Assembly: GCA_964034945.1 (NCBI GenBank)
Contig: OZ035960.1
Span: 20,943,487-21,007,486, forward strand
Source of the DNA: Chrysopilus asiliformis
Taxonomy: Eukaryota; Arthropoda; Insecta; Diptera; Rhagionidae
Reading direction: 5' to 3'
Length of the DNA stretch: 64,000 nt
The notes beneath the pieces are model-generated. The model was not told where the DNA came from. It was given only the letters and a program-made list of their open reading frames with translations, and made no database searches. The position numbers and the translations under genes are program-made. This document shows, piece after piece, positions 48,894 to 62,600 of this stretch (its first letter is position 1; each line of letters starts with the position of its first letter).

Positions 48894-50744
48894 TTGATGT
48901 TTCGTGACATAAAGCTAAAAATATCTTTAATTGATTTCGCGACATAAAATTTTTTAATGGATTCTAACTGTAAACGTTTGCTATAGGTAAAACACACAAA
49001 GAAATTCTGAAATTCGCAAAACGAAATTATTACTTCCCAAAGTAATTTAGGGAGTTGGCTGTGTCCACTTTAATTAACTCTAATTATTTTTTTGCTTGTA
49101 CGTTTTCTGAATAAAATTTTAAATTGAGTTGAATGTATCTGACAGGAGCCCTGCCTATATTTTGACTCTTGTTAACCTTATGAGAACACTATTATCCATT
49201 AAAGAATTTAATGCTTATATAATTGTCGGAATCATTAGATAATTTGCCAGGATGGTACGAAAAACTTGCTAAGATTAAGGAAAAAAATAATAGTTTACGG
49301 ACAAAAATTAAATGGTTTCCCGCACTTAAGATGATTTTCTTGTTAAATTCTAAGAAGATTACAGCGTCATGCACCAGTTTTAGTCTTCAGAGGTAAATGG
49401 CGCCATTGGCCAATTACCTGTTCTTTGAATGGATATTCTAACCATCTGTTTTCGAGCATTCAATATTGTAGTAACAAAAAATAATGAAAGCTTCTTGTTA
49501 TAAGGAGGGAAAAAAGCTTTTAACGAAATACTAAAACAAACTAGTGCCTGAACCACCATGTGAAGAATTGAGAAAAACAAAAAACCTATTTTCGTATTTG
49601 GTGAATAAATATGGAGTGACTAATGAGAATATTTTTATCCAGCCAACCATCCAAATCAATGATTGAATTTTTCGACTAGAGCTTAGCCGAAGGACAACCA
49701 GCTATCTTAGATCACGTGGGTGTGTCAAGTTATTTAGCGGAAGAAGGTCATTCTATATGAAAAAAAATATCATTCAAAATAGTTTCTATGCTTAATAATA
49801 ATTTGTCTGGAGCATAAAATTGGTAAATGCAAACGTATGTAGAGAGTAGGCGAAATATACGTGTAATTTTTTATATGACAAATATTTTCTAATTATATGT
49901 TTTTTTTTCAATTAATATTTACATTAATGTAAATTAATTGATAAATGTTGTATATTTTTCATTTGTATTTGAAATACCGAACTGAAAAGATATTCCTTTT
50001 TTATCTGCTTAACAAATTTTTAGCGGTCAATTCAAAAAAACATATCTGATGAATGAGGGAATTTCAACAAAAACCATCCGGAGAAATAAAAAATTGTGAA
50101 TCAGACTGGGATTTTTCATGAATGTGACATGAATTTCTTATAATTTTCATACAATGATCACCAAGTAATTTAAAGTTATCAAATACGACTTTTTAAAGAA
50201 TTTCTATCATAAAAAAATCATATATGACATTCAGTCATTAAAGATGACTTGCTTCTGAAGTGGTTTAAATTTGTAATTTTCGTTGACCTGGTAATGGGTT
50301 AATAGAGAATTACGTAACGAAATTATCAACCATAATGTCGGCATGAAAATAAGGAAATCGGACTTACATATTTTATTTTTTGGCTTCGAGTACACTTAAG
50401 CTAATTTGATAAAATTTTATTTCAAGCGTAACATTTGTAGAGTCTTTATGGTTTTAGAAACAATTTATTTTCTGGCTAAAAAAAACGATTTCTTTTTAAT
50501 AGTGAAACTTTTCTGAGACGTAAGAGCTATGGCATTCCAGGTATGTTCGTGATCGTTGCACGATTGCTAAATGCAGCCACACAAATTTTGGCCGTTTTCC
50601 TTACACAAAAGGTTTACATTTGCATAGGTTTATATTGGCAAATAAAAATTGTGAAACCAGAACCTATTTTAGAACGAAAAACATCTTTATTTGTCTGGCT
50701 GCAGTGTATAATTTACGTCGAACTGAATACTCAAATAATTACGC

Positions 50745-51105
50745 GTAAATAATGTATTTAACCCCCTCCGATTTTAAACGTAAATAATGTATTTTATGTA
50801 AATAATGTAATTAATTCGAAATTAAAGGAGTACAATAAATGAAATATAAGAAAAACTTGATATGTTTGATATGGAACGAATTGACGAAATTCGTTTTACG
50901 AAACCTGATTTAAAATTTTAAATTTTCAGCTTGCGAAATCAATATTTTTTAAAAAATTGATTGTATAGATTTTTTACGATTTGTTCCTACATCTGCTAGT
51001 AATACTTTTTAACAGAAAGATCAATTTTTTTTCATTACATTAGTTACAATTAATTACATTAATTACCAATTATTACATTGATTACATGTAATTAATGAAA
51101 ATCAA
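50745..51105. repeat. Degenerate AT-rich short repeats (GTAAATAATGTA and ATTACATTA)
   Basis: Three GTAAATAATGTA copies lie at 50745-50811 and a run of ATTACATTA-like units at 51035-51105. The two motifs are roughly inverse to each other. Confidence 0.45.
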
Positions 51106-51520
51106 CCATTTACGCGTAATTTACCAACACTATTTGGCTGTCTTTAAATATTACTCAGTTCGGCAACGCAGTGCATTGGTATACCACACGGAGAGAAAAA
51201 ATTGAAGTCATGACCGAATTTTCCGGTGAAGCGCCCCAACCTGGATGACAATATACGAAACAGTGCGAGTTTTTGATAACCTGGGGAAAGTTTTCTATCA
51301 TCGATGGGATGCCTGCTACTGTTAAGTGGAACTGGAAACCTTCAGCTACGGGTTGGAACGCTTTTTATAAAGTTTCTGACACTTTTACTGAAAAGTTTAG
51401 AGGGTTAGATAGGAGAGCTTCCCAGAAAATTGAAAAAGAAAATTGGCAATGGTATCTGAAGTGATTGCCGAAATTTGGCCTACTAGAGAATAAAGGAATA
51501 ATTTAAAAAAATTAGAGGGT

Positions 51521-51606
51521 ATTCGCCCCTGATCGTGTCGCGGTCCATGCCTTACCCGCGGACCGGCCTCCGGCCACCCTGGCCCCGTCGGTCTACAGCC
51601 GCCCCT
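51521..51606. other. GC-rich patch of about 85 bp in AT-rich DNA
   Basis: The sequence from GATCGTGTCGCGGTCCATGC to CAGCCGCCCC is about 70 percent GC, whereas everything around it is strongly AT-rich. It follows directly after a small frame (51270-51464, + strand, 64 residues, Trp- and Lys-rich, no domain recognised). Origin unknown. Confidence 0.5.
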
Positions 51607-54600
51607 TCTTATTATTGAATTGATATTTTCAGGCTATTTATTATTGAATTTATAGTTCTACTTTGACATAATCACACTCCCATTCGAGAAAAAATTTAAT
51701 TACACCAGATTTAATTCTAACTTTATTCAAGAAACTGGTCACATTTTCTAAACGAGTAGAAGTTGCTATGCGGACTAACCATAAATACATGATGTCAATT
51801 AAAGACTGAACTGCAAGCCATAACAAGCCAACAATAAAAGTGAACTGAACCAGTCCAAATTAAATGCGTATTGTTATTAAAAGTGAATGGCAATCTTGCA
51901 AGAATCAAAAATAGACTTCTTTAAATTGAATGCCATCATTCAGTTGAATTGAACTTAATTTTTTCTTCTTTTTTTTTCTCATGTGAATTTCAAAATTCAA
52001 ACAAAAGTTTTTACGCCATCGCATCACATCAAAAAAAAATTTCACAGTTTTTAGATTTGATTTCATATTTGAACAGCATAACCAATTGAAAGCAAAGGAA
52101 AATAATTTGAAAATAGCACAATTAAAAATCTGATTTTTCAACTTTTGATGCAAGAGATTCATTTTCATTGGGTATTCAGTTCAATTTTGGAGGTCCGGCG
52201 AATGCGATTATTATTGTGATTACTCTAGCATAAACTCCTTCATTTCTCGCTAAATAAAAGACTTGGCGCAACTATTAAGATTTATCGTGAAATCTCATTA
52301 CATTATCAAAGTTTCCATTATTTTCGCTTAATGGGAATTAAATTTATACACAAAAAAAATGCGTTTCGCTAAAAATCTGTGATGCATCAGAGTATCACAT
52401 GCACTCGGGATGAAAATATCGGAACTTTATTGAGATGTGGTTTTTACGAGATTGTCCTTGAATTAATAAAAATACATTCATTCGAAACGAGTACAAGAGA
52501 AACGGTAACCTTTACCTATGGAACCGGTTCGACGAGATGCCCATGTGAACATCTCCTGTGAAATTCTTTAACTGATAAAAATTATCGAAAAAATATCGAA
52601 AGTGAACGCTATTTATTTTTAATGTTATAACCCTGGAAGTGCTAGTATAAACAATATCGACATAGAAAGTGTCAAATAACTATCCTCCCACAAAAACACT
52701 AACAACAGGTAATATTTCTCTTGCGAAAATGTTAAAATCAGTACCATCTGGGTTGGTGAAAATTCAATGGAAGACACGACTTTCGTTTCGAACAATATGA
52801 GAACATAGTCCACCGCTAAAACAATAGAGACCCCATGAACGAGCCCGCAAATTAAAACTGAAAGGCCTTTTTATAAGACGCATGACTAGAGAGTAACTTT
52901 TTCCAAAAAAAAATAATTACACCCCTTGTTCCTCTCTACTTCAAAGATCACCACAAATCCGTGGTTCGAACGCGTTTTGTATGATCGTAAACGCCACCAC
53001 ATTGAGGCCGTTGTTGAACAGAAAAAAAACAGACTCTTCAAACGTGAAAACTTTCACCTGGGCCGGCTCAACTCCATCTTGAGACGTTTTCAAAGATGCT
53101 GTTTTTAGTCGCTGACATGATGTCAGAAAAATTATGGCTTTTAACCTAGCCAAGCAACCTCAGCAACATATATTCCTCCGTTGCAGAAAGATTTTGTAGA
53201 CGGAGGTAGTTTGTCGTCACTCGATGTCAGTAAATCGGGTCAAATCATTTAAATTCGCTGATTATATTCAAAAAATATGATGACAAATGATCATTTCGGT
53301 CTTTACAAACCATGAATGTAGACGCGTCCAAAGTGAACTTGAGGACAATAATGCAAAAATAAATCGTTTGCGTACGAATAAATGCTAACTATCACATGTC
53401 ATCGTCGCCTGACTATTGAGCTGGAAGAATGCCTCTATTTTGCGAAATGTTTTTATGTATTTTATGATACAATACTGAAGTGATCGCAATTGAATCTGAA
53501 ATCAAGTCATGTGGGTCGATTTCGTAATGTTTTTAATATGCAACACTGCGCTAAGACGCCTGCGCTTTGACGGTTTGTAGGTAAATCGAATCGAACAGCA
53601 GTGAGCAATGTTTTTTAACCCTATACTGCATGGAAGGCAATTTTTGGTGTATGCCCCATATTTTTGGACTCCTAGTGGCAAATACGTGCCATGTACCAAA
53701 AATTCTAATAAGGAATCCATTTTATAAAAAAAAATACTAAAAATATTATTAACCATGCGTTTAATTTTATATGGCTGGGTGTCTGCGTGTTTCTATGTTC
53801 GGACATAACTCGAAAAATCAGGGTTTAAACCTCAAAGGGACGTTTCAAACAAATGAAACCTAGAAATTAAAAAAAATCAAGAAAAAAAGTCTTTAGAAAT
53901 TTTATCTTGATTGTATGTTTTTTTTCTGCAAGAGAATGGTGACAACGGAAACCTTGATGTATAAATTTGAGAAAATAAAACTGTTGGCCTCATAAGGTAT
54001 TGTTTAGTGAAAAATTGAAAACATCCCCCCGCTCATCCTTCCTCCATTTCTTAAATTACTGAGTAGGGTCGTTATCGCCACCATAAGCATCGTGAATCTT
54101 CTTAATAGATCATTTCAGACGAAAATCTCTAAAAAAAATTAAAATAATTTATTTTTTATGTTGAATAACGTCGTGATTTTCGCAATGCATTTTTTTTCTT
54201 TTCTGTTTATCGGTTTTTATATTTTAAAGAAAATATCTTGATTTTCCTAACTAATGCATTTCAGGGTTAATAACTGTAATCCATAGGTGACTGAGCTACC
54301 TGGTATTAAAAGTGATTACGCGAACATACCTCAATAGTATTGATTGTGAGTAATTGTCTAGCAGTTTAATGGCATTGTGTAGGCGCCTAACCGTTTACCA
54401 TTAGTTTTTCATACAACAAGTCCGCCTTAAACATCTTGCAGATTTTTACATATCTGACATCAGATTCCAGCTGATTTACAGTAACCAAACTCAACCGAAA
54501 TTAATCTGACAGTCAAGAATCATTGATTTGAAACAATATTTTCTCAGTTAGTTGCGTCTAGAATGAATTTCTTTAAGACATTTTGCCATGTACTCGGGGT

Positions 54601-57600
54601 ATGATGTCAGCCGTTTGTAATTTAGATCTTATTTGAATTTGAATGACATCGAAACAAACAACATTCGCTTAAAATTATCGCCTTTGCAGAATATTTAAAA
54701 TTACAAACACCATTGAATTAATTCTATGGCGTTATAAATCCCATAAAATTAGCCACCTTGTCTTCGGCCAGGTGAATCATTTTTGCTTAACAACTTCCGT
54801 AATTCGAATTTAGCCAAACAAGAGACAGGAACGAAATTCAGTTACCCAAGCGAAATGTCTTATTGTCTAAAAAATGTAAGAAGGTGCTAGTCCTATCTTC
54901 ATAGGCGTTTCATTATCATCGCATAAATTTTGAATAACATTTCTTGCGCACTGACTGACTGAATTAAGAGTTTGAAAAGTTTTTCTTTTTATAAAATTCG
55001 AAAGACCCCTTCAAATAATATACTCTCTATAACGCTATCCGCCGGAAATGAGCCATCTTCATATCGACAATCAAGAAAACCACCGAACGCGTCAACATCA
55101 AGTGACATGCAAAGGCAATGAGAAGTTGTATCTTCTATCATTCAAGCCCATGCGATTGTTATTGTTGGCGGTAGTTGATGGCATACCTGTTATTATGTCT
55201 TCTTTCACCTGAGCCAATCGGCTGTGGAAGAAGGTAATCACTAAGGGAAACACCAACAGAATACGAAAACAAAAGGTCTCCGCTGCCTTCGATCATCAGG
55301 CAAAGAACAATTTGAATGCCTTGAATGTAGATGAGATGGAATCCAAAGAATAGAAATCGTCATCGAAATGTGCGTTTATTGTTATTTGATGGGTTTATAT
55401 CTGCATGAACTCGATACTCTAATCGCGAGATCCGAAAGGAAACATGAGTTCCACGCGTATCACCCGTATTCCTTTAATCATTGATAGTTTCTTACACCAT
55501 TTGGTCAGATCGGGGTCTAGCCCACACAATAACGCTGAATACAAAGTCGCGGTGAACACCCAATTACCCATCTACCTACGACAAGTTTCAATGTTTTATT
55601 TAGATTTCTGAATCGATGGCTTGTACTTGCCTTCCTCGCAATGCACTCAATAAACATATTGACACCTTAATGTCTATTGTTTATTTGAAAAGTGCAAGAC
55701 GAACCGAACCAGGATGAGCAATCGATTACATTCTCGACCAGTCACGGAACCTTTTCACGATCAACTGAGTTACCAAACCCACTCCTACTTTGTATATTTT
55801 TGATTTAAGTATATTTTAGCAATCACTACTGAATATGAAGAGACACCTCATTGCCGATGCATTGCCACCAGTGCCGGTGACTTTCATCGTCAGGGACTAC
55901 TTTGAATCCAAACGGGTTAAACTCCAGGGTATATTATCCTCATATCCGTTCAATATAGGAAATGCACACTCTTCATACCTTTATCGGCCATAACCTGTCT
56001 ATGCAAATAGCTAAGTTGATGTCGTGGCATATATTATGGATATGACTGTTGATTTTCTATATTCAACTATCGACAGACTAACGACCGCGACCGATCGACC
56101 TTATCGTCAGATACTGATGTATAATTTTGGAATTTTATTCAGAAAAAAAATATCAACATGATCATCAAGAAAATGCCACACATTACTATTTATTTATGGC
56201 TGTAATTATATCTACAACATACATATGATATCACTCATCTTTGACAAAATAAAATAATGTAAGGATGTTTTTAGAAGCAATTAGAAGATTGCAAAGATTG
56301 TATGCAAATTTAATTTTATTCATTTTTTAGCCAATTTGAAACTATTTATAAATAAAATATTTTAATTTATTTTAAATGATGATCATATACTGTACTTATG
56401 AAATCGCATGATAACGACGATGATATAATCACTACTGATTTGTAATCTAAACAGTATTTTATGAGCGTATCTGAATGTTTATTGATCATAAATCAATAGC
56501 ATAATTAGTTTTGCAGTATTGATGCTGACGTTTTATGCAACAAAATACTAATGTTAACTCCATTAATTTCTAAACTCTATTGAATTTTTCGGATTTTTGA
56601 TCATACGGGTATAACAAAATGATATATGATAGGTTCCTTTTAATAACCTCAAGCTTGTGTGCTCTAAAAAGTCAAAAAGGAGCCCTTTTCTAGTTTAGAA
56701 GCCAACGACAATCTTGAGAAGCAGCTATAGTCCGAGGTAGGTTTGAAAAAGCGTTTAAAAATGCGCCGCATGCAAAAAAAAATGTGATTTGGAACAATCC
56801 TCAACCGTTTTTCATATTCAGTGACCGTTTTTTCTATTATCTGATAAATTATAACACTAGTGAACAATTAGATATAATAAATAGCTTTGGTTTTTTAAGT
56901 TCACTATATGTAGCGCGGACTGTGATTTCAAAATTGTTTTTGTCTCCTTTTCTCCTTTTCCAACAAGTAGTAACTTAAAAAAATATTTCTATGAAATACA
57001 AATAATTATGTTTTAAATGAATTCAAAAAATAATGACCAATCGACCTTTTATAAGACCAGATCTCTTTCCAATGTATAAATAAGTAATTAAAAACTAGTC
57101 CAAACATATCAATAACTCCCCTTTTCATAGAACGTAAATTAAAATCATTGCTTTACTTATTATTATATAAAAGGTGCAGACACCTTGTTATTAAAAAATT
57201 GGCTACATGCAGAATATCTGTGATTTTTATCATGAAACCTTGATAATTTCATCATAAATGCGACAACTAACACCAAAGTTCATTGCAATGCGCCACGAAT
57301 TTTTGCTAATTAAATTTTTACCAATAATTGAGTCCGTGAAAATCAGTTTATCGCTAAGAAAAAAAAATCTTTACAATGCATAATAGTCGCAAAATAAAAA
57401 ACTAAATAGATAAAAAGATAAAATCGCATAGAATGTTTGAACTACATATTCATTATTTGCCTTGCGGCAAAGTTACCGGCAGTTCAGATCAAATCAAATA
57501 AAATTAAATCGGCGGCTCCAAACTTTCCAAAATGAAAGAAAATCTCACACAAGCCGAATGTCGAATTAAAAATGTCACGGCCATCTTAAGAAGCCATGCT

Positions 57601-58689
57601 CGTGAATGATCTCGATCTATCGATTATAGCGGAATTTTGTTTTTTTCAAGGAAGGCTCTTTTTAAACTGGTTCGCTTTACGAAAACGAAATCAACATTTT
57701 TTCTAATTAGACAATTACCAAGTAGACAGTTTATAATCAACAAAAATCGGAAATTATGAATTAGTATGTTAAAAGATTTCGTATGCATTCAGTTTTTGAT
57801 CTATTAAGGTCACATGCAGGAATTAATAAAAAAGTGCAATTAGTTAGACGTGCTAAACTTTCAATATCAAATTCTGGTTTGAAATTTTAAGAGGTGTGCA
57901 ATAATCGTGAGTCATTTTGTTTATTACAAACAGTTTATGAAAACAAGCAATAGAATTCATTTTTTATCGACTAAAGTAAGGAATTCAGTTCCGGTTCAAA
58001 AAACTGTGTTAAAATTTTAGCAAAATTTGTTACATTCACAGAGAGTTACATCAAGTCTAGACTAGCAACATTATCAAAAAAAACTTACATGACCATTAGA
58101 AGACTTTTTCACACAAAATTAAATATATATCATATTTATTTATGAGCAGATGATCAATTTTTACTGATGCCTGTCAAGTTTGAATGATTTTCAAATTTTT
58201 AAACAAGTTTTTGAACACAACATCGACTATAATAGTTGTGGGTAGACACGGTGGCGTACCAAGGGTTGGTTTGGTGGTCCCCGAGGCGAATATTATAAAT
58301 CACTACCCCCAAAATGTTTCCCGTTTAAAATTTGGAGGTGTTTTTTGGGGTTACTTGCCGCTTCGAGAGATTTTTCCGGTCAAAACTGAAAATTTTTCTT
58401 TTTACTTTTCTTTTTACTTGTTACAATACTTTTTGAGCGATTTTTTATTACCGGCATATATAAAAGTGACAGCGCTAACGATTGCTAAGTTATAGGGAAA
58501 TACCGTTATTTGTTAAAAATTCAGTTTTTTTTTTAAATCCGTAAACGATTATGTGTAAATATATGATACTAGAATTTGGACCCGGCTAAAAGCGTGAGTA
58601 GAACAAAGTCTAAGAAAACAAAATTCAATTAGCAATAAATTAGATAGAATAAGTTGTCCGTGCTTTTCTTTAAAAGATTCGGATTTTCT
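51607..58689. other. Upstream region of dpy, no gene supported
   Basis: It holds small open frames only, none with a domain. A hairpin-family copy is at 53641-53705, and a short reversed fragment of the family B start (ATACGGGTATAA) lies near 56602-56615. The block at 54700-56100 is less AT-biased but shows no coding pattern. Confidence 0.5.
53641..53705. repeat. Hairpin-family copy 2
   Basis: TTTTTGGTGTATG pairs imperfectly with CATGTACCAAAAA. The right half, TAGTGGCAAATACGTGCCAT, resembles 15607-15633. Confidence 0.55.
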
Positions 58690-59609
58690 TTACCTCCTCC
58701 CCTTAATCCCCCACCTCTCGGGCTATTTTTTAATGGATCTATGTTGGGGCTGGACCCCCGACGAACATCTATGCCAAATTTCAGGCCAATCGGTTCAGTA
58801 GTTTCCCCGTGAAAGAGTAACATAGCGCAAAAACTAAGTTTCGAAATCACTTTACCCCCTCCCCTTACTCCCCCCACCCCTCGCGCTACTTTTCCGTATG
58901 CCTATGTTGGAAACAGAACTACCACAGACACTCTTGCCCAATTTCAAGTCAATCGGTTCAGTCGTTTTTGCGTGAAAGAGGGACAGACAGACAGACAGAC
59001 AGACACCAACTCATTTTTATACCCGTATGGTGAAACCAAAGGGTATATTAACTTTGCCTTACCGTTTGTAACGCCAAGATCCCGTCATCACACATAAAAA
59101 TGAATTACACCATTGTGTTTAGAATGATAAAAATAATTAATTTCTGCATGTCCGTCCGTCTGTCCGTCTGTCTGTCTGTCCGTCTGTCTGTCTGTCTGTC
59201 TGTCTGTGGCGCGGATTGCGGGCGCATGGATTGAGCTAGAGACTTGAAATTTTGCCCAGATCCGTTTTTCGTAAAATGTGAGGCTAAGTTCGTTAATGGG
59301 CAAAAATTGACCATTAGGGGGGGTACCCCCCATACGAACGAAATCGTTTTCTGTGAATATCTCGAAAACGGTGCATTTTATCAAAAAAGTCCAAGAACAA
59401 AAGTTATTTAGGATATGATTCTACATAAAACTCCCATACATCAAAATCCGATTGGAATAAATTTAAAAAAATCTTATTGGAAACTTTGACTTCAAAGTGG
59501 AATTTTGGTACAACTGTTCGAATTTTGATACGAATATCACCATACGGGTCTCCAATGATTGCCAGATTGGCAATTATAGCTTTTGTTATGTTTATATATT
59601 AGTATGATG
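58690..59609 (+). mobile_element. Helitron-like family A, copy 3, 5'-truncated, host of a nested family B
   Basis: The left part (58690-59017) is family A from its internal repeat to GACAGACACCAACTCATTT. The terminal TATATTAGTATGAT is found only after the family B element, at about 59593-59606. Family B therefore inserted into the tail of a pre-existing family A copy. The usual ACTAGCTTG start is absent. Confidence 0.75.
59018..59592 (+). mobile_element. Helitron-like element, family B, copy 3 (nested)
   Basis: This is a full-length family B copy. It has the TATACCCGTATGG start, a CCGTCTGT core (about 59150-59207), the inverted CACCATACGGGT near 59539-59550, the TTGCCAGATTGGCAA hairpin and the GTTATGTT end. 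Confidence 0.8.
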
Positions 59610-62600
59610 ATAGATCAAAATCCAACAAAATTTCTTCAGAGAGAAACTTGATTAGCTATTTTCTAGAAAATTTTTTCCTAGATGGTAAATTTTCTACTAA
59701 CTCATCTGAAGACATAAAATTGTCTATTCTAACGGTTTTAAAATTAAAAATCGAAAACTAACTTATATATTTGCTAGCTAAACATATTTTTCGCGATTTT
59801 TCTAAAAACTAGTTTCGTTAAAAAATCGTAAAAATTTTGTAAAAAAAGCACCCTTAGAAATCAATCGCTTGTTTTTGGTCTGCGTCACGTATCTGCCGCT
59901 AAAAGTGTATATTATTAGGTGGCAAATATGTGCTATGCACTAAATATCCTAGTGGCGAAATTAACCCTTGATGTATTTTGTGTACAATGAAAATCTATGG
60001 TAAATTACATGTCAATTGGTTCAGCCATTTTCATGTAAACGAATAACAGATAAAATGCGTCACATTTTTCGAAAATGCCATTTTTTAAGTTTTGAAGTCG
60101 AAGTTTTTACTAAATACAAAGTTCTTCTATATTAATTCTCTACAAAAAAAAATGAAAAAAATTAATTTAATTCCTGATATGAATGAAATAAAAAGCAATT
60201 ACCAAAAGGATATCAACTTTCACTTCAATGAACATATAAAGTCATGCTATTATCAGCCTACACTGCTACGGAGGGAATAATTTAAAGAAAAAATCAACAT
60301 TCTCAGCTTATATCGAGTAATAACTTTGTTTAATACCGGATTGGCTAACAAACATGAAGCAAAAGATGCCAACACCCCAAAAATGGTAAACTTACATAAA
60401 TTAGCTCGCAAACAGATGACAAACAAAGTGCTGTTATATCATCAACATCATCATACACATACAGGCAGTCGCAGACTTGATCAATTATATCGCAAGAAAT
60501 CTTAACAAAAAACAGTCAAGCGAAACAACTGCCTTAGATCAGCGGAAAGATCTTTCGATCGATTCAGCTATTGTCAGTTAAGAAGCTCGGCTAGAGATAC
60601 AAGCGAAATCGTCTGCCTTATGCTATACTATTTATAATGACGATCTTACTAATGTATTTTTGTAACATAAGTCGTATATTAATAACATCTAGTCTTATGT
60701 CAAATAATGATGACGGTTCTAGCAGTTCAAAATAACAGATGACAGCATTTCAGATTACAGGTCCAAAAGTTAGTTAACAGATGATCATCCTGATTTTTAT
60801 TAGAGTTTTTCTTAACAGTTTCAAGAAGATTCTTTCGAGAAGATTTTTATACTGATGGTAGACGCTTCCAATCTTCTCCGACTCGTTCTTCTCGTTTCAT
60901 CATTTATTTTTCATCTTTTGTGATTTTTTTTTTGCAGTTAAATGCGGTGCGGCAAGAACTATTCTCCAAACAGTCAGTCGTGACCTTAAGGTGCAAAATG
61001 CTCAAAAGTCTCGATCCTCGACCGATCGCTATTTATTAATGCAAAAACTTGTTCTTTAACAGTTAAGCAGAGAGTAACATATCGTTTATTGATATATCTA
61101 TATGACTGTTTTGAGCTTAAATCCAATATGCCTGAATTAATCTGTTAGGTTCTTTACAAAAATATCTTTCACTTCAGCGATCAGGTAATCCAAACCTAAA
61201 ACTCCATCTCTGACTAACAAAAGCAGTTAGCGGCTCACAGCGGGTATTATGAATATAGCGAAATAAATTTTTAGCAATTCGTGCGTAGCATACGTCAATC
61301 TTTAGGAATGGCGACCATATGATCATACCGTTTATCGAATTCGCAATAAAAAAAAATAAGTCGAGATCCAGAACATACTAGGGGATCACAAGACCTTCGA
61401 ATTGAGTTCGAGAGTTGGTAGCGTTGGCGACCAACTGACGAGTTGATGCAATTTCGAAACCTGAATTATCACCAGTGTTGAATTTTGTAGTCCCACACAC
61501 ACGATCACCTTAAATGCCTTAAATTGGTCTTTTTCACTACGCCCAGTCGCGGTACGTTTACTCTGTGCAATCGCAAAGTACCAGAAAAATCGCTACATCT
61601 TACGTGGTATTTGTGGATACCCCGTAAAATTCATGGAAACTCGACTTCCAGTCCAAGTCCGCTTCTGTTTTCTTGAACACCAAAAGAGTTAAAAATTCAC
61701 ATAAAATTGATCATGGTGTTGGCGAATTTGTGCCGCCGCCATGGTGTACCGCGAAGCAGAGCAGAGCAAAGTTAAGCATTTCATATGTTCAACAGTTGAC
61801 TTCAGTTATAGGTTGGTATGCTGTTAATTTTTTCAACTTTTCAACGGATGTGTATGGGTTAAAAGTATGCGCACCGTGCGGCTTTTGCCTTGGCTTGCGA
61901 GGCCTTTTCGAAAGTTGCTTTTGATTTCTCAAGACGAAAGGAAAGGAAATGCTATGAACTCGACGTTATACGAGCGTTAAACATAAAGTTGAAAAGTAGA
62001 CTTTTTTTTAATGCCTTAACCGAATATAATCGCCGAATGACGTCACTCATCTGTATCTGGTCGATGGTTTTCAGTGAAAGAGTTCAAGTATGGTGAATGG
62101 GCTCCATCCACTTCAAGATGTTGTTTAAACTGTTTACCTGATCAAGTTTCTTTCTAAAGAATATGCCTACATTTTTTTTACAGATATTCCGATTGATACA
62201 AAAGTTCCGTGATTTTAATAATGTTATTCGATTAGATTGACTCTCCTCAATCTATACACAAATAGCATCAAACTGAAAGAATTTCTGAAAAAAAATTCAA
62301 TTAATAATATTGAAGAAGCTGGAAAAACATTTTCAGTCTACCAGCAAATTCGAAATATATCAATAAATCAATTTCGATAATGATATCATGAAAATCGATG
62401 AATTGTAAAACGCAATAATTATGCCCCACAGATACACAAAGGTATCACAGACGGAGATCTCAAGTTTTAAAAAAAAAATCTTAAGATATAGAAAAACTCT
62501 TGGTTTATTTCTAATGTGCATAAAAAGTAATCTCTTTTTTTAGCATTTTAACCGGAGTTCATTATTTTTTGCGTTTCGATCAATTTCATGGGTATAATTT

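Larger units (their letters stand above)
45584..51200. other. Upstream region of dpy, no gene supported
   Basis: This is AT-rich unique sequence without a recognisable gene. Notable small structures are the direct repeat with palindromic spacer at 48808-48893, a hairpin at 49909-49940, and repeated GTAAATAATGTA and ATTACATTA motifs at about 50745-51105. Confidence 0.55.

Noticed and set aside
58184..58495. Plus-strand 103-residue frame beginning MIFKFLNKFLN
   Set aside because: Composition is that of AT-rich non-coding DNA. The GTGGCGTACCA stretch looks like a common repeat fragment, and no domain is seen.
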